This document shows, piece by piece, positions 34,814-43,237 of a stretch of 64,000 nucleotides of DNA. Source of the stretch: Desulfobacteraceae bacterium (GTDB taxonomy: Bacteria > Desulfobacterota > Desulfobacteria > Desulfobacterales > Desulfosalsimonadaceae); contig JABZFM010000006.1 of NCBI GenBank assembly GCA_014237465.1, positions 186,001 through 250,000 of the forward strand, written 5' to 3'. Below the pieces are notes generated by a model that was not told the origin of the DNA, made no database searches, and worked only from the letters and a program-made list of their open reading frames with translations. The translations under genes were made by a program, and so were the position numbers. Every line of letters begins with the position of its first letter. Within the stretch, counting starts at the first letter, position 1.

Positions 34814-34953
34814 GATGGCAAAGAAAAAAGTTTCACCATTCTTATAAAAATTGGCAAGGCGCACAAATTCTGAGTGATAATTCGTACTTATCGCGCCATG
34901 AAGAAACGAAGAATGCAGTGCAACACAGAAGTTGGACTTTTTACGAAGCCATC
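34814..34953. repeat. Intergenic hairpin element (AAGGC...AACGCAG family), copy B
   Basis: It starts GATGGCAAAGAAAAAAG and ends CTTTTTACGAAGCCATC, like copy A, with the interior AAGGCGCACAAATTCTGAG, GATAATTCGTACTTATCG and GAAGAATGCAGTGCAACACAG. It is about 140 bp and ends 92 bp before the sat start codon. Confidence 0.8.
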
Positions 34954-35045
34954 TTATTTGATCGAATATATAATTGGTGATCAAAACACCATTAGATTAG
35001 AGACATAAATCAGGCTATTAAATTAATCCACAAGAGGAGAACACT

Positions 35046-36233
35046 ATGATTAAACCACTTGGTTCAGACAAATTAATGCCGCTGTACGTAGCAGACGACG
35101 AAAAACGCGCCGAATTGATCAAAGAAGCCGAAGGCCTGCCTTCAATCGTCATCAGCTCCGCCGCTGCCGGTAATGCCGTAATGCTGGCCGGCGGTTATTT
35201 TACCCCGATGACAGGCTACATGAACGTTGCTGATTCCATGAGCGTTGCCGAAAACATAAGAACAACTTCCGGTCAGTTCTGGCCGACCCCGCTCCTAAAC
35301 GTTGTTGAAGACGCATCCGCCATCAAAGACGCAAAAAGAATCGCTCTAAAGGATCCCAATGTAGAAGGCAATCCGGTTATCGCCATCCAGGATGTCGAAT
35401 CCATTGAAGAATTCACAGACGCACAGATGGCAACAATGACCAAAGAGATCTTCGGCACCGATGACATGGATCACCCTGGCGTCAAAGCGTTTAACACGGT
35501 CGGCAAAACCTGCATCGCCGGTCCGATCCAGGTACTCAACTACTCTTATTTTGACAAAGAATTCGCCGGCACCTTCAAAACCGCCGTTGAAATCCGCGAA
35601 GAAATGGGCAAACTCGGCTGGGAAAAAGTGGTTGCTTTCCAGACCCGTAACCCGATGCATCTGGCCCACGAAGAACTCTGCCGCATGGCTTATAACGATG
35701 AAAAAGCCGATGGCATCCTCGTTCACATGCTGCTTGGAAAACTGAAAAAAGGCGACATCCCGGCTGACGTTCGTGACAAATGTATCCGCAAAATGGCAGA
35801 AGCTTATTTCGAACCCAACACCGTGCTGATCACCGGTTACGGATTTGATATGCTGTATGCCGGTCCCCGTGAAGCTGTTCTGCATGCCTGCTTCCGTCAG
35901 AACTCCGGCTGCACACACCTGATCGTCGGCCGTGACCATGCCGGCGTTGGCGACTACTATGGTCCGTTTGATGCACAGACCATCTTCGACGATATCTCTA
36001 AAGACGACCTGCAGATTGACATCTACAGAGCAGATCATACCGCTTATTCAAAGAAACTGAATAAGGTTGTCATGATGAGCCGCGTTGAAAATCACACCAA
36101 AGATGATTTCGTACTGCTTTCCGGAACCAAGGTTCGTGAAATGCTGGGCCAGGGAATCAAACCGCCGAAAGAATTCTCACGTCCGGAAGTCGCAGACATC
36201 CTGATCGAGTACTACCAGTCCCTGAATAAGTAA
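35046..36233 (+). CDS. sat: Sulfate adenylyltransferase (ATP sulfurylase)
   Basis: The 395-residue protein activates sulfate with ATP to adenylyl sulfate, the first cytoplasmic step of sulfate reduction. It has the nucleotide motifs FQTRNPMHLAHEELC (QxRNP and HxxH) and LIVGRDHAGVGDYYG. YFTPMTGYMN near the N-terminus and SGTKVREMLGQG at the end also match the dissimilatory homo-oligomeric Sat. GAGGAG lies before the ATG. Codon use is strongly biased to C-ending codons, as expected for a highly expressed gene. A terminator follows closely. The product is used by AprAB, encoded 21 kb away. Confidence 0.97.
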   Translation: MIKPLGSDKLMPLYVADDEKRAELIKEAEGLPSIVISSAAAGNAVMLAGGYFTPMTGYMNVADSMSVAENIRTTSGQFWPTPLLNVVEDASAIKDAKRIALKDPNVEGNPVIAIQDVESIEEFTDAQMATMTKEIFGTDDMDHPGVKAFNTVGKTCIAGPIQVLNYSYFDKEFAGTFKTAVEIREEMGKLGWEKVVAFQTRNPMHLAHEELCRMAYNDEKADGILVHMLLGKLKKGDIPADVRDKCIRKMAEAYFEPNTVLITGYGFDMLYAGPREAVLHACFRQNSGCTHLIVGRDHAGVGDYYGPFDAQTIFDDISKDDLQIDIYRADHTAYSKKLNKVVMMSRVENHTKDDFVLLSGTKVREMLGQGIKPPKEFSRPEVADILIEYYQSLNK

Positions 36234-36277
36234 CAAATCAGTCTTTCAGGTTTTTTAAAACTGATTGAGATTCAACA

Positions 36278-36311
36278 GCCCGCTCTTTAAAAAAAAGAGC
36301 GGGCTTTTTTT
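36278..36311 (+). terminator. Rho-independent terminator of sat
   Basis: GCCCGCTCTTT (36278-36288) and AAAGAGCGGGC (36294-36304) form a perfect 11-bp stem around AAAAA, followed by seven T (36305-36311). A classic strong terminator 45 bp past the sat stop. Confidence 0.95.
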
Positions 36312-36314
36312 ATG

Positions 36315-36360
36315 ATCCTGTAAAAAATCAGATTTCGATTGTAAAGAAAAAGGTTTTGAA
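36315..36360. repeat. Left half of a split hairpin element
   Basis: The sequence TGTAAAAAATCAGATTTCG followed by ATTGTAAAGAAAAAGG aligns with the left boundary and left arm of copy C (GGAAAAAATCAAATTTCG then GCGGCAAAG). The matching right arm (CTTTTTACGAAGCCAGC) lies at 37492-37508, beyond the acyltransferase gene. The core is missing. Confidence 0.6.
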
Positions 36361-36405
36361 GTTATTAATACAAATCGTTTAAAAGCGCTGGATACCTTTC
36401 GGGGC

Positions 36406-37470
36406 ATGACCATTGCCGCAATGATTCTTGTTAACACTCCGGGAAACTGGTCTTTTGCCTATGCGCCCCTTAAACATTCCCAATGGCATGGCTGTACGCC
36501 GACGGATTTAATTTTTCCGTTTTTCCTTTTTATTGTCGGTGCGGCAATGCGCTATTCCTTTAAAAAATTCAACGATAACGTCTCGCCTGCCATTATTGGA
36601 AAAATATTGAAACGGGTGGTGGTGATTTTTGTGATCGGATTGGCATTAAACGCGTTTCCCTTTAAAATCGACATATCAAATCTGCGAATATTGGGCGTAT
36701 TGCAGCGAATCGCCATCGCGTACGGCATTGCGGCCCTGCTGTGTCTCTGGTTCAACCCCAAAAAACTGATGATCGTATCCGTCATAATATTGATCGGCTA
36801 CTGGCTGCTGTTATTCGGGTTTGGACAAGGGGACCCGTATGCCGTGGAAACCAACCTGGTTCGCATCATAGACCTCAAAATTTTTGGCGAACATCATCTA
36901 TGGCAGGGAAAAGGGATTGCCTTTGACCCGGAAGGATTGCTGAGCACACTGCCGGCTGTTGTCACCGTCATTTCCGGCTTTTTGACCGGTCAATTGCTTC
37001 AAACGGAATCCCATCTGAAGCCGGCTGTTTATAAAATGTTTTTCAGTGGTGTTTGCGCCGTATTACTGGGAAGCGTGTGGGGGATTATTTTCCCGATTAA
37101 CAAGTATCTCTGGACCAGTTCCTATGTCCTGTATACCACTGGCTGGGCCCTGATATGTCTCGCCTTTTTGTTATGGGTTATCGATATTAAAGGACATCAA
37201 AAATGGAATTATCCATTTGTGGTTTTTGGAACCAATTCCTTGTTTGTTTATATAATTTCCATCCTCTGGATAAAAATATTTTTCCACTTAATTAAAATCA
37301 CAACTGCGGATGGTTCCCTTACCAGTGGGTACGACTGGATTTTCAATCAACTGTTCGTGCCGGTTGCCGGAAATTTTAACGGCTCTTTCCTGTTTGCGGT
37401 CTTCCATGTTTTTATCTTCTGGAGTGTACTATTCATTTTATACCGCAATAAGATCTTTATAAAAATCTGA
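36406..37470 (+). CDS. DUF5009/HGSNAT-like membrane acyltransferase, start codon unclear
   Basis: The protein has about ten transmembrane helices and the family motif MILVNTPGNWSFAYAPLKHS, then HGCTPTDLIFPFFLFIVGAA, RRxAIAYGIAALL-like RIAIAYGIAALL and FGTNSLFVYIIS. It resembles heparan-alpha-glucosaminide N-acetyltransferase-type proteins that move acetyl groups across membranes onto sugars. Upstream of the ATG at 36406 the frame stays open and encodes NRLKALDTFRG, the conserved opening of this family. It contains no ATG, GTG or TTG. Translation might start at ATT 36364 behind AAAAAGG, or the native start was lost when repeat DNA joined here. Confidence 0.8.
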   Translation: MTIAAMILVNTPGNWSFAYAPLKHSQWHGCTPTDLIFPFFLFIVGAAMRYSFKKFNDNVSPAIIGKILKRVVVIFVIGLALNAFPFKIDISNLRILGVLQRIAIAYGIAALLCLWFNPKKLMIVSVIILIGYWLLLFGFGQGDPYAVETNLVRIIDLKIFGEHHLWQGKGIAFDPEGLLSTLPAVVTVISGFLTGQLLQTESHLKPAVYKMFFSGVCAVLLGSVWGIIFPINKYLWTSSYVLYTTGWALICLAFLLWVIDIKGHQKWNYPFVVFGTNSLFVYIISILWIKIFFHLIKITTADGSLTSGYDWIFNQLFVPVAGNFNGSFLFAVFHVFIFWSVLFILYRNKIFIKI

Positions 37471-37491
37471 CAATTTATTTTAATTTCAATA

Positions 37492-37508
37492 CTTTTTACG
37501 AAGCCAGC
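37492..37508. repeat. Right arm of the split hairpin element
   Basis: CTTTTTACGAAGCCAGC differs from the common right arm in one base. It lies between the acyltransferase stop and the truA start and pairs in orientation with the left half at 36315-36360. Confidence 0.7.
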
Positions 37509-37520
37509 AACAATAAAATT

Positions 37521-38294
37521 ATGCAAAAACATTACTACCTGATTCATTTTCAATATCTGGGGTTCCGATATCACGGCTGGCTTAAACAGCCGGAGTTAAG
37601 AACTGTCGGATATATGATTGAGAAAACGCTCAAATTTATTTTAGACCATAACAGGTTTAAAATTTTAGTCGCCAGCCGGACGGATGCCAAAGTATCTGCC
37701 AACCATTCCGCATTTGAACTTTTTGTTAATGAGCCCTTGAACCCGGATCAATTACTGACCGATTTTAATCTAAATTTACCAAACGATATCAAAGTGTTAA
37801 AAATTGAAGAAAAGGATAAAAACTTCAGTATTATCAACGCCCCGAAAACCAAAGAATACATCTATCTGTTTTCTTTTGAAGAAAAATGCCATCCCTTCTG
37901 CGCGCCGCTGATCAGCTCATTTCAGGATCATCTGGATATTGAATTGATGAAAGCCGGCGCTTTATTATTTCAGGGAAAGCATAATTTTACCAAATACTGC
38001 ACCAAACCGAAACCGGGCGCCACGTTTGAAAGGGAAATCCTGGTGAGCAAAATCAAAGAAAATACGATGTATAAAGCCAGTTTTTTCCCGGATAAAAGTT
38101 ATGCATACGTCATCCGCTCCAAAGGATTTTTGCGGTACCAGGTCCGTTTAATCATGGGACAACTCCTCAGTCTTGGTCGGGGAGAAATCAGTTTAAACGA
38201 TATCAGAAAATCTCTTAAAGGAAATGATAATCAGCCGCTCAGACATATTGTCCCGGCTTCCGGTCTGATTTTAAACAAAATTGAGTTTGATTAA
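37521..38294 (+). CDS. truA: tRNA pseudouridine synthase A-like protein
   Basis: The 257-residue protein has the TruA fold with the catalytic Asp55 in VASRTDAKVSANHS, the N-terminal FQYLGFRYHGW, and FTKYCTKPKP and FLRYQVRLIMGQLL later. TruA modifies uridines 38-40 of the tRNA anticodon arm. The motif reads SRTDAKVSA rather than GRTDxGVHA, a divergent form also seen in Bacteroidetes and eukaryote-like branches. A second, canonical truA may exist elsewhere. Transfer is possible. Confidence 0.85.
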   Translation: MQKHYYLIHFQYLGFRYHGWLKQPELRTVGYMIEKTLKFILDHNRFKILVASRTDAKVSANHSAFELFVNEPLNPDQLLTDFNLNLPNDIKVLKIEEKDKNFSIINAPKTKEYIYLFSFEEKCHPFCAPLISSFQDHLDIELMKAGALLFQGKHNFTKYCTKPKPGATFEREILVSKIKENTMYKASFFPDKSYAYVIRSKGFLRYQVRLIMGQLLSLGRGEISLNDIRKSLKGNDNQPLRHIVPASGLILNKIEFD

Positions 38295-38395
38295 TTATCA
38301 TTAGAACCACTTAAATTTAAAGTTTATCTATGCATCATGTTTATTTATGCATCATTGTTTTTTAGACAAAATAAATGTATTAAAAAGGTGTTGAA

Positions 38396-38842
38396 ATGAA
38401 TTCAAAGACAAAGATTGGAATAGTTATCTGCGATCGCTACCGCCGCTGTGCGGGTGGAAAGTGTTTCCGGGCGATGAAGAACAAGGAAGGGGCTTTCAGC
38501 ATATACAGGGACACTGAAGTTGAGTTGGTTGGTTTTACAACGTGCGATGGGTGTCCTGGTGGCAATATAGAATATGCGGGCGAAGAGATGGTAAAGAATG
38601 GCGCAGAAGTTATTCATTTAGCTACCGGCCTGGTGGTTGGTTATCCCCCCTGTCCCTATATCAATACATTCAAAGCCTTTCTTGAAAAACGCCATGAGGT
38701 CAAGGTCGTTGTCGGCACGCACCCGATACCAAAAAAGTATCTTGATATGCATAATCATCTTGGGACATGGGAGAACTCCGTATGGAACCCACTTATCGCG
38801 CCGACCATGAATGATGAAGTAACCCGTGCCAGTTACGATTGA
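38396..38842 (+). CDS. CGGC-domain protein
   Basis: The 148-residue protein matches the CGGC domain family: VICDRYRRCAGGKCFRAM, FTTCDGCPGGNIEYAGEE and YPPCPYINTFKAFLEK. The many conserved Cys residues suggest metal or Fe-S binding. Function unknown. A 129-bp copy of its 3' end, about 94% identical, lies at 42807-42935. Confidence 0.87.
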   Translation: MNSKTKIGIVICDRYRRCAGGKCFRAMKNKEGAFSIYRDTEVELVGFTTCDGCPGGNIEYAGEEMVKNGAEVIHLATGLVVGYPPCPYINTFKAFLEKRHEVKVVVGTHPIPKKYLDMHNHLGTWENSVWNPLIAPTMNDEVTRASYD

Positions 38843-38970
38843 GTAGTGCTTGTTCGGAAATGGGGGAAATGGGGTCGAGGGAAATGGGGAAATGGGGAAA
38901 TGGGGGGGAAATGGGGTCGGACCAAGCTAACTGACAGGAATTATGTGTAATACGCTTGAAAAATTTCCTC
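38843..38970. repeat. GGGGAAAT microsatellite and junction with insertion sequence
   Basis: From about 38860 to 38920 an 8-bp unit (GGGGAAAT) is repeated about six times with small length changes. It ends in GGTCGGACCAAGC, which echoes the GGTCCGACC units at 20.1 and 21.7 kb. The insertion sequence begins about 50 bp later. Confidence 0.6.
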
Positions 38971-40926
38971 TTTATAGGCCTATATCTTACATTTCGCACT
39001 ATGAAAAAAAGTTTCTGGTTTATTATGCGACAAGCGGTCAAATATCATGCGGCAAGCTGCCAAAAAGTCATATAAGTGCTTGTAATTAATTTAAATAAAA
39101 AAAATCTAGACTTTTCCCTTAGATTGCTTTATAACATCCCATAAACGAGACATAAGGGGGTGCTATGGAGCAATTTGAAACACGGTTCAAACAAGTCGAT
39201 GTATTTCCAATGGTCAAGCATTTCATGGATGAACTTAACCTGTTTAATCTCTTTACAAAATATGTTCCTGCAGCACCGGATTGCCTGGCGGATCATGCCG
39301 AAAGCCTGTGCATATTAACAGCGAATATCATATGCGAGAACAAGCCGCTTTACAAGGTTCAAGAATGGCTGAGCAGATATTCCGATGGTCTTGACGGAGA
39401 ACCGGTAGATGCGAGTCTCTTTAATGATGATCGACTCGCCAGAGCACTCTCGGCACTTTTCCAGTCAGACCGCCATTCAATAATGACCGAGGTATCCTGT
39501 AACGCGATTGCTGTTCACAAACTGCTTACTGATGAAATACACAATGACAGCACAACCGTGACATTCATCGGTAAGTACGACACGCCAGATCCGGAAGCGG
39601 TCAAGCTCAAGCATGGTCACAACAAGGATTTCCGGCCTGACTGCAAGCAGGTCGTATTTGGTTTGAACATTACGGCAGACGGCCATGTCCCGATCAGCTA
39701 TAAACTTTTTAACGGCAATACCAATGATGATGTCACGCATATACCGAACTGGAACGGACTGCGCACATTATTGGAAAAAGAAGATTTTCTTTACGTGGCC
39801 GACTGCAAGTTGTGCAGCCAGAAAAATTTAACCCACATTTCAGGAAATAACGGTTTTTTTATCACCATCGTCCCGAAAGACCGAAAGGAAGTCAAACGAT
39901 TCTTAAAATATCTGAAAAGAAATAATGTCACATGGAAAGACGCTTTTAGCATCGAAAGCTCACGTAAAAAAGGTGAGATGAATATTTATAAAACATATGA
40001 GTCCGGACGGACAAAAGAAGGATTCCGCATCATTTTTGTTCACAGCAGCTTAAAACAGAGAGACGATGAAGCCCGAAGACAGAAAAAGATAGAGAAGGCA
40101 ATTGCGAATTTAGAGGAGCTATCACCAAAACTGAATGCCTATCATTTAAAAACCAAAAAAGAGATCAAGGCAGCCGTGGATAAAATTTGCAAGGGGGTTA
40201 AAGGGTTGATCGACGTTAAGATCTTAACCAAACGCAAGCAGGTTAAAGTGAAAATATCTCCCGGCAGGCCCTCCCTGACAAAAAGCGTCTATAAAAACAA
40301 ATGGGAGTTCACACACAGTATTCAATGGGAATTAAATGAACAGGCCCTTGCCGAAGCATCAAAGACCGGTGGGATCTTTCCATTGATTACCAATACGGCA
40401 TTGGAAGCCAGTGAGGTATTGAGAAAATATAAAAACCAACCGTTCCTTGAAAAGCGAATGTACACCAAAAAGACGGTTCTTGAAGTAGCCCCTGTTTTTC
40501 TAAAAAAGGAGAAACGCATTGAAGCCATGCTTTTTCTTTATTTTGTGGCACTGATGATAGTGTCGCTTCTTGAACGAAAGATTCGTATGAATATGGCAAG
40601 GGAAAATATAGAGAAACTGCCTATTTTACCGCAGGGCATGAATTCTAAAAAACCAACATGGAACAATATTCGATACTTTTTTCGAAATGTCCACTACTCG
40701 AAAATAATCCGGGATGGCACATGCATACAAACAATGGTGAAAGGGCTAAGTGCCTTGCATGAAGATATCAACCGGCTTTTAGAAATTTCCGACTCAGTGT
40801 ATAAAAACCTTGAGGACAGTTGGTGGCAGTTTAGAGAAACATGATTGATTTATCGAAAGATTTAGTGAGAATATTCAAAAAATATTTTTTGAAGGAGCGA
40901 AATGTAAGCTATATCGCCCTTTTTAG
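38971..40926 (+). mobile_element. IS1634-type insertion sequence
   Basis: The transposase gene is flanked by imperfect inverted repeats, left about 38972-39010 and right about 40889-40926. They share CTTACATTTCGC and a GGNCNATAT stretch. Exact borders and a target duplication cannot be set by eye. Confidence 0.7.
39165..40844 (+). CDS. IS1634-family DDE transposase
   Basis: The 559-residue protein matches IS1634 (IS4 superfamily) transposases. The N-terminal DUF4277-like part has VDVFPMVKHFMDELNL and VQEWLSRY. The DDE core starts at HNDSTTVTFIGKYD, continues with KQVVFGLNITADGHVPISYK and FLYVADCKLCSQKNL, and the late segment is EGFRIIFVHSSLKQRDDEAR. RIEAMLFLYFVALMIVSLLE carries the usual C-terminal helix. 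The frame is intact, so the element could be active. Confidence 0.93.
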   Translation: MEQFETRFKQVDVFPMVKHFMDELNLFNLFTKYVPAAPDCLADHAESLCILTANIICENKPLYKVQEWLSRYSDGLDGEPVDASLFNDDRLARALSALFQSDRHSIMTEVSCNAIAVHKLLTDEIHNDSTTVTFIGKYDTPDPEAVKLKHGHNKDFRPDCKQVVFGLNITADGHVPISYKLFNGNTNDDVTHIPNWNGLRTLLEKEDFLYVADCKLCSQKNLTHISGNNGFFITIVPKDRKEVKRFLKYLKRNNVTWKDAFSIESSRKKGEMNIYKTYESGRTKEGFRIIFVHSSLKQRDDEARRQKKIEKAIANLEELSPKLNAYHLKTKKEIKAAVDKICKGVKGLIDVKILTKRKQVKVKISPGRPSLTKSVYKNKWEFTHSIQWELNEQALAEASKTGGIFPLITNTALEASEVLRKYKNQPFLEKRMYTKKTVLEVAPVFLKKEKRIEAMLFLYFVALMIVSLLERKIRMNMARENIEKLPILPQGMNSKKPTWNNIRYFFRNVHYSKIIRDGTCIQTMVKGLSALHEDINRLLEISDSVYKNLEDSWWQFRET

Positions 40927-41286
40927 GGGTAAAAACGGAATTATTCAATTAATCGACGGTGCAGGACATTTCTTATAAAGCCCATTTCGGGGTCAAAAAG
41001 CGTGATATAGGGCCTGATAATACCTATTTTTTGAACGATTTTGTAAAGAAAGCAAAAATATAGCTTGGGCCGACCCCCGGATGCCCCCGGATGCGAATGC
41101 CGGATGACCCGGATGTGGTACGTATAGCTGGTTACTGCGCATACTTCGATGACCTTCCCGATGCCGCACATCACCAGAACCCGTATTGAGGTTTAGTACA
41201 AAAATAACAGTAGGCATGCACAAAGTTGAAGAGTCACAAGTTGGACAAACCTCCCTCATCAACTTTGTGCCTAAAAGGAGATGATC
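40927..41286. other. Intergenic region with inverted repeat before the iron-sulfur gene
   Basis: No gene is supportable. The sequence contains ATATAGGGCCTGATAATACC and other stretches like insertion-sequence ends. GCACAAAGTTGA (41218-41229) and TCAACTTTGTGC (41259-41270) form a perfect 12-bp inverted repeat just before the AAGGAG of the next gene. It could be an operator or a leader hairpin that hides the ribosome site. Confidence 0.5.
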
Positions 41287-42642
41287 ATGAAAGAGAGAAT
41301 TTCGGCTTTTCATCAAGATAAATGCATTCTATGTGGGCAATGCCTTTATCAATGTCCTGTCTTAGAATTATCCATAGAAGAGGCAAAAATAGAAAGGAAG
41401 AACCTCATAGAGGGGAGACAATCCCGATATGTCCTGAGTAAATGTACCTCATGTATGTCATGTAATCTATATTGTCCTGAGCAGGCCAATCCGTATCAAC
41501 TGATACAGGAAAGATGGAATGATTTGTATAAGACCAGAGGTGCCCCGTCCATCTATAAAGGTGTATGTCCGACACAAGAATCGAATGTATGGCAACTGCT
41601 TAATATATTTTTATCAGAAAGGGAAAAGAAATGGATTTCCCAATGGATGGATTATGTTCCTGAGCCAAGGGATAAAGTTTTATTAATCGGAAATTTTATA
41701 CATTTATTTCCCTTTATAATCGGGGGAAGTAAATTATTAGATTATTTTAAACCTATAGACAGAATCGATCAATGGGAAGGAGGTGCTTATCTATATCAAA
41801 GCGGATATTTAGATATTATTCAAAAAATCGCTGAAAGGACTAAAAATGATTTTGATGGATGGGGTGTTCAAACAGTTGTTCCGATATTAGACGCTGTTCA
41901 CAACATGTTCACTCAAGTGCATCCTAAAGAAATGGGGATAAAACATGACCAAACCTTTATAAATTTTCATGATTGGTTATTAGAAAAGATTAATGAAGGT
42001 GAAATAGAATTACCTAATCAATTAAATCTTACCATTACAGTTCATGATAATTGCTATTCAAAGCCTTTCGGCGATGATGGTTGGAATAAACATCGAGAAA
42101 TTTTAGAGAAATGCGGCTGCAAAATCCTGGAAATGCAACACAATAGGAAAGATTCGCTGTGTTGTGGATTTGGAGCAGGTGCTTCCTGGGTAAAAAATAT
42201 CTCTATACCATTTGACATTGTCTCTGAAGGAGCAAAAAAATTTAAAGAAGCAGAAAAAACCGGGGCAAAGGCATTGGTCTCGTATTGTGGGGGATGTATC
42301 TACACGCTATGGGCAATGAGAGAACTCTTTGGTAGCAAGATAGATGTCTATCATTCTATAGAAATAGTGAGAATGGCTATGGGAGAGAAGATAAATTATC
42401 CACATGACCATGTTAAGCGAGCCTGGGATATAATCGCAACAATGACATATCAATTGCTTATTTCTGTTTTTCAGAAAAATTTCTTTATTGAGGACATTAC
42501 ATACGATGCAGACTTGAGTACGTTCAGGCCCAAGAAATATAGATTGCTGAGATTTATTAGGATGTTGTTTGATATCCCTATGTTTAGAAGCTTGTATGCA
42601 AAGATATTTAGAATATTGATGCCGATAATGAAAAGCCGATAA
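41287..42642 (+). CDS. Iron-sulfur/CCG-domain oxidoreductase subunit (HdrD/GlcF-like)
   Basis: The 451-residue protein starts with two 4Fe-4S motifs (CILCGQCLYQCP and CTSCMSCNLYCP). Two CCG domains follow, HDNCYSKPF...CGCKILEM...LCCGFGAG and LVSYCGGCIYTLW. These are hallmarks of HdrD/GlcF/LutA-type subunits, which pass electrons to heterodisulfides or quinones. AAGGAG ends at 41280, so the second ATG at 41287 fits better than the first at 41281. Codon use is much more AT-rich than neighbouring genes. The gene sits between an insertion sequence and REP hairpins, so it was likely acquired. No partner subunit is adjacent. Confidence 0.87.
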   Translation: MKERISAFHQDKCILCGQCLYQCPVLELSIEEAKIERKNLIEGRQSRYVLSKCTSCMSCNLYCPEQANPYQLIQERWNDLYKTRGAPSIYKGVCPTQESNVWQLLNIFLSEREKKWISQWMDYVPEPRDKVLLIGNFIHLFPFIIGGSKLLDYFKPIDRIDQWEGGAYLYQSGYLDIIQKIAERTKNDFDGWGVQTVVPILDAVHNMFTQVHPKEMGIKHDQTFINFHDWLLEKINEGEIELPNQLNLTITVHDNCYSKPFGDDGWNKHREILEKCGCKILEMQHNRKDSLCCGFGAGASWVKNISIPFDIVSEGAKKFKEAEKTGAKALVSYCGGCIYTLWAMRELFGSKIDVYHSIEIVRMAMGEKINYPHDHVKRAWDIIATMTYQLLISVFQKNFFIEDITYDADLSTFRPKKYRLLRFIRMLFDIPMFRSLYAKIFRILMPIMKSR

Positions 42643-42751
42643 TCCCTTTAAAAGAGTGAATAGTAAATAGATTTATTTATAGATAATGTCTGTAGTGCGT
42701 TTATATGGAAAATCTAAATCTGGGGACCAAATCTGGGGAAAATCTGCGAAA
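42643..42751. other. Short intergenic stretch with AATCTGGGGA units
   Basis: Three AATCTGGGGA-like units near 42713-42770 lead into the hairpin listed next. No gene. Confidence 0.4.
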
Positions 42752-42805
42752 ATCTGGGGACATACCTATTTATTGAAGAAATAAGTATGCTGTTCCCAGA
42801 TTTTT
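42752..42805. repeat. REP-like hairpin, second family
   Basis: AATCTGGGGACATACCTATT on the left pairs with AATAAGTATGCTGTTCCCAG on the right around a short loop. Hairpins with GGGGACATACCTATTT ends are common partners of RAYT transposases in related genomes (from memory). It differs from the CTTGACTCTT family of this window. Confidence 0.6.
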
Positions 42806-42806
42806 A

Positions 42807-42935
42807 GGCACGCACCCGATACCGAAAAAGTATCTTGATATGCATACTCATCTTGGGACATGGAAGAACCCCGCATGGAACCCACTTGTCGCGCCGACCA
42901 TGAATGATGAAGTAACCCGTGCAAGTTACGATTAA
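42807..42935 (+). pseudogene. 3' fragment of a second CGGC-domain gene copy
   Basis: These 129 bp match the last 43 codons of the gene at 38396-38842 with 8 differences, including the stop codon (TAA instead of TGA). The reading frame ends with the same TMNDEVTRASYD. The 5' part is absent; a REP-like hairpin abuts the break. Confidence 0.9.
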
Positions 42936-42999
42936 GCAGAAGATAGAGAAAGGATAAAGGGTCCGGCCGTTCATTCTTGACAGTTCAAATAGAGTGATT

Positions 43000-43065
43000 G
43001 GGGTCTGACCTTGGCCCTTGACTCTTGTAAAAAAATGGTAATGGGTCAAGAGCAGATTTGATCCC
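43000..43065. repeat. REP hairpin, CTTGACTCTT family
   Basis: A left arm GGGGTCTGACCTTGGCCC followed by CTTGACTCTT pairs with GGGTCAAGAGCAGATTTGAT on the right. The arms match the terminal repeats of the RAYT element at 10.4-11.5 kb. It directly abuts the broken S66 peptidase fragment. Confidence 0.75.
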
Positions 43066-43066
43066 A

Positions 43067-43237
43067 AACTTTGTTTATCAGACTTTTGATGATATTTTTT
43101 CCAGAGATTGTTTTCCGATTCTGGCCGGTTTTGACGTTGGGCATGATGAGCCGAATTTAACCGTTCCTTTTGGGATTAATACGTCTTTTGACACTTCTAT
43201 GGGAAAGCTTTTATTTAATGAGTCTGTGTTCGGGTAA
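43067..43237 (+). pseudogene. C-terminal fragment of an LD-carboxypeptidase (S66/MccF-like) gene
   Basis: The frame from 43067 reads FVYQTFDDIFSRDC, then FPILAGFDVGHDEPNLTVPF and GINTSFDTSMGKLLFNESVF before a stop. This matches the C-terminal end of S66 peptidases (GxPxGHxxPNLTLPxG). The upstream part is replaced by a REP hairpin. The last 23 bp overlap, antisense, the 3' end of the following gene. Confidence 0.65.

Noticed and set aside
34548-34847. Small ORF after the TIM-barrel gene
   Set aside because: It overlaps the 3' end of that gene and continues into a repeat element; no start signal or family.
38860-38920. GGGGAAAT microsatellite as a regulatory switch
   Set aside because: It lies in a gene-free stretch between a CGGC gene and an insertion sequence, and no gene start is near enough to be controlled.
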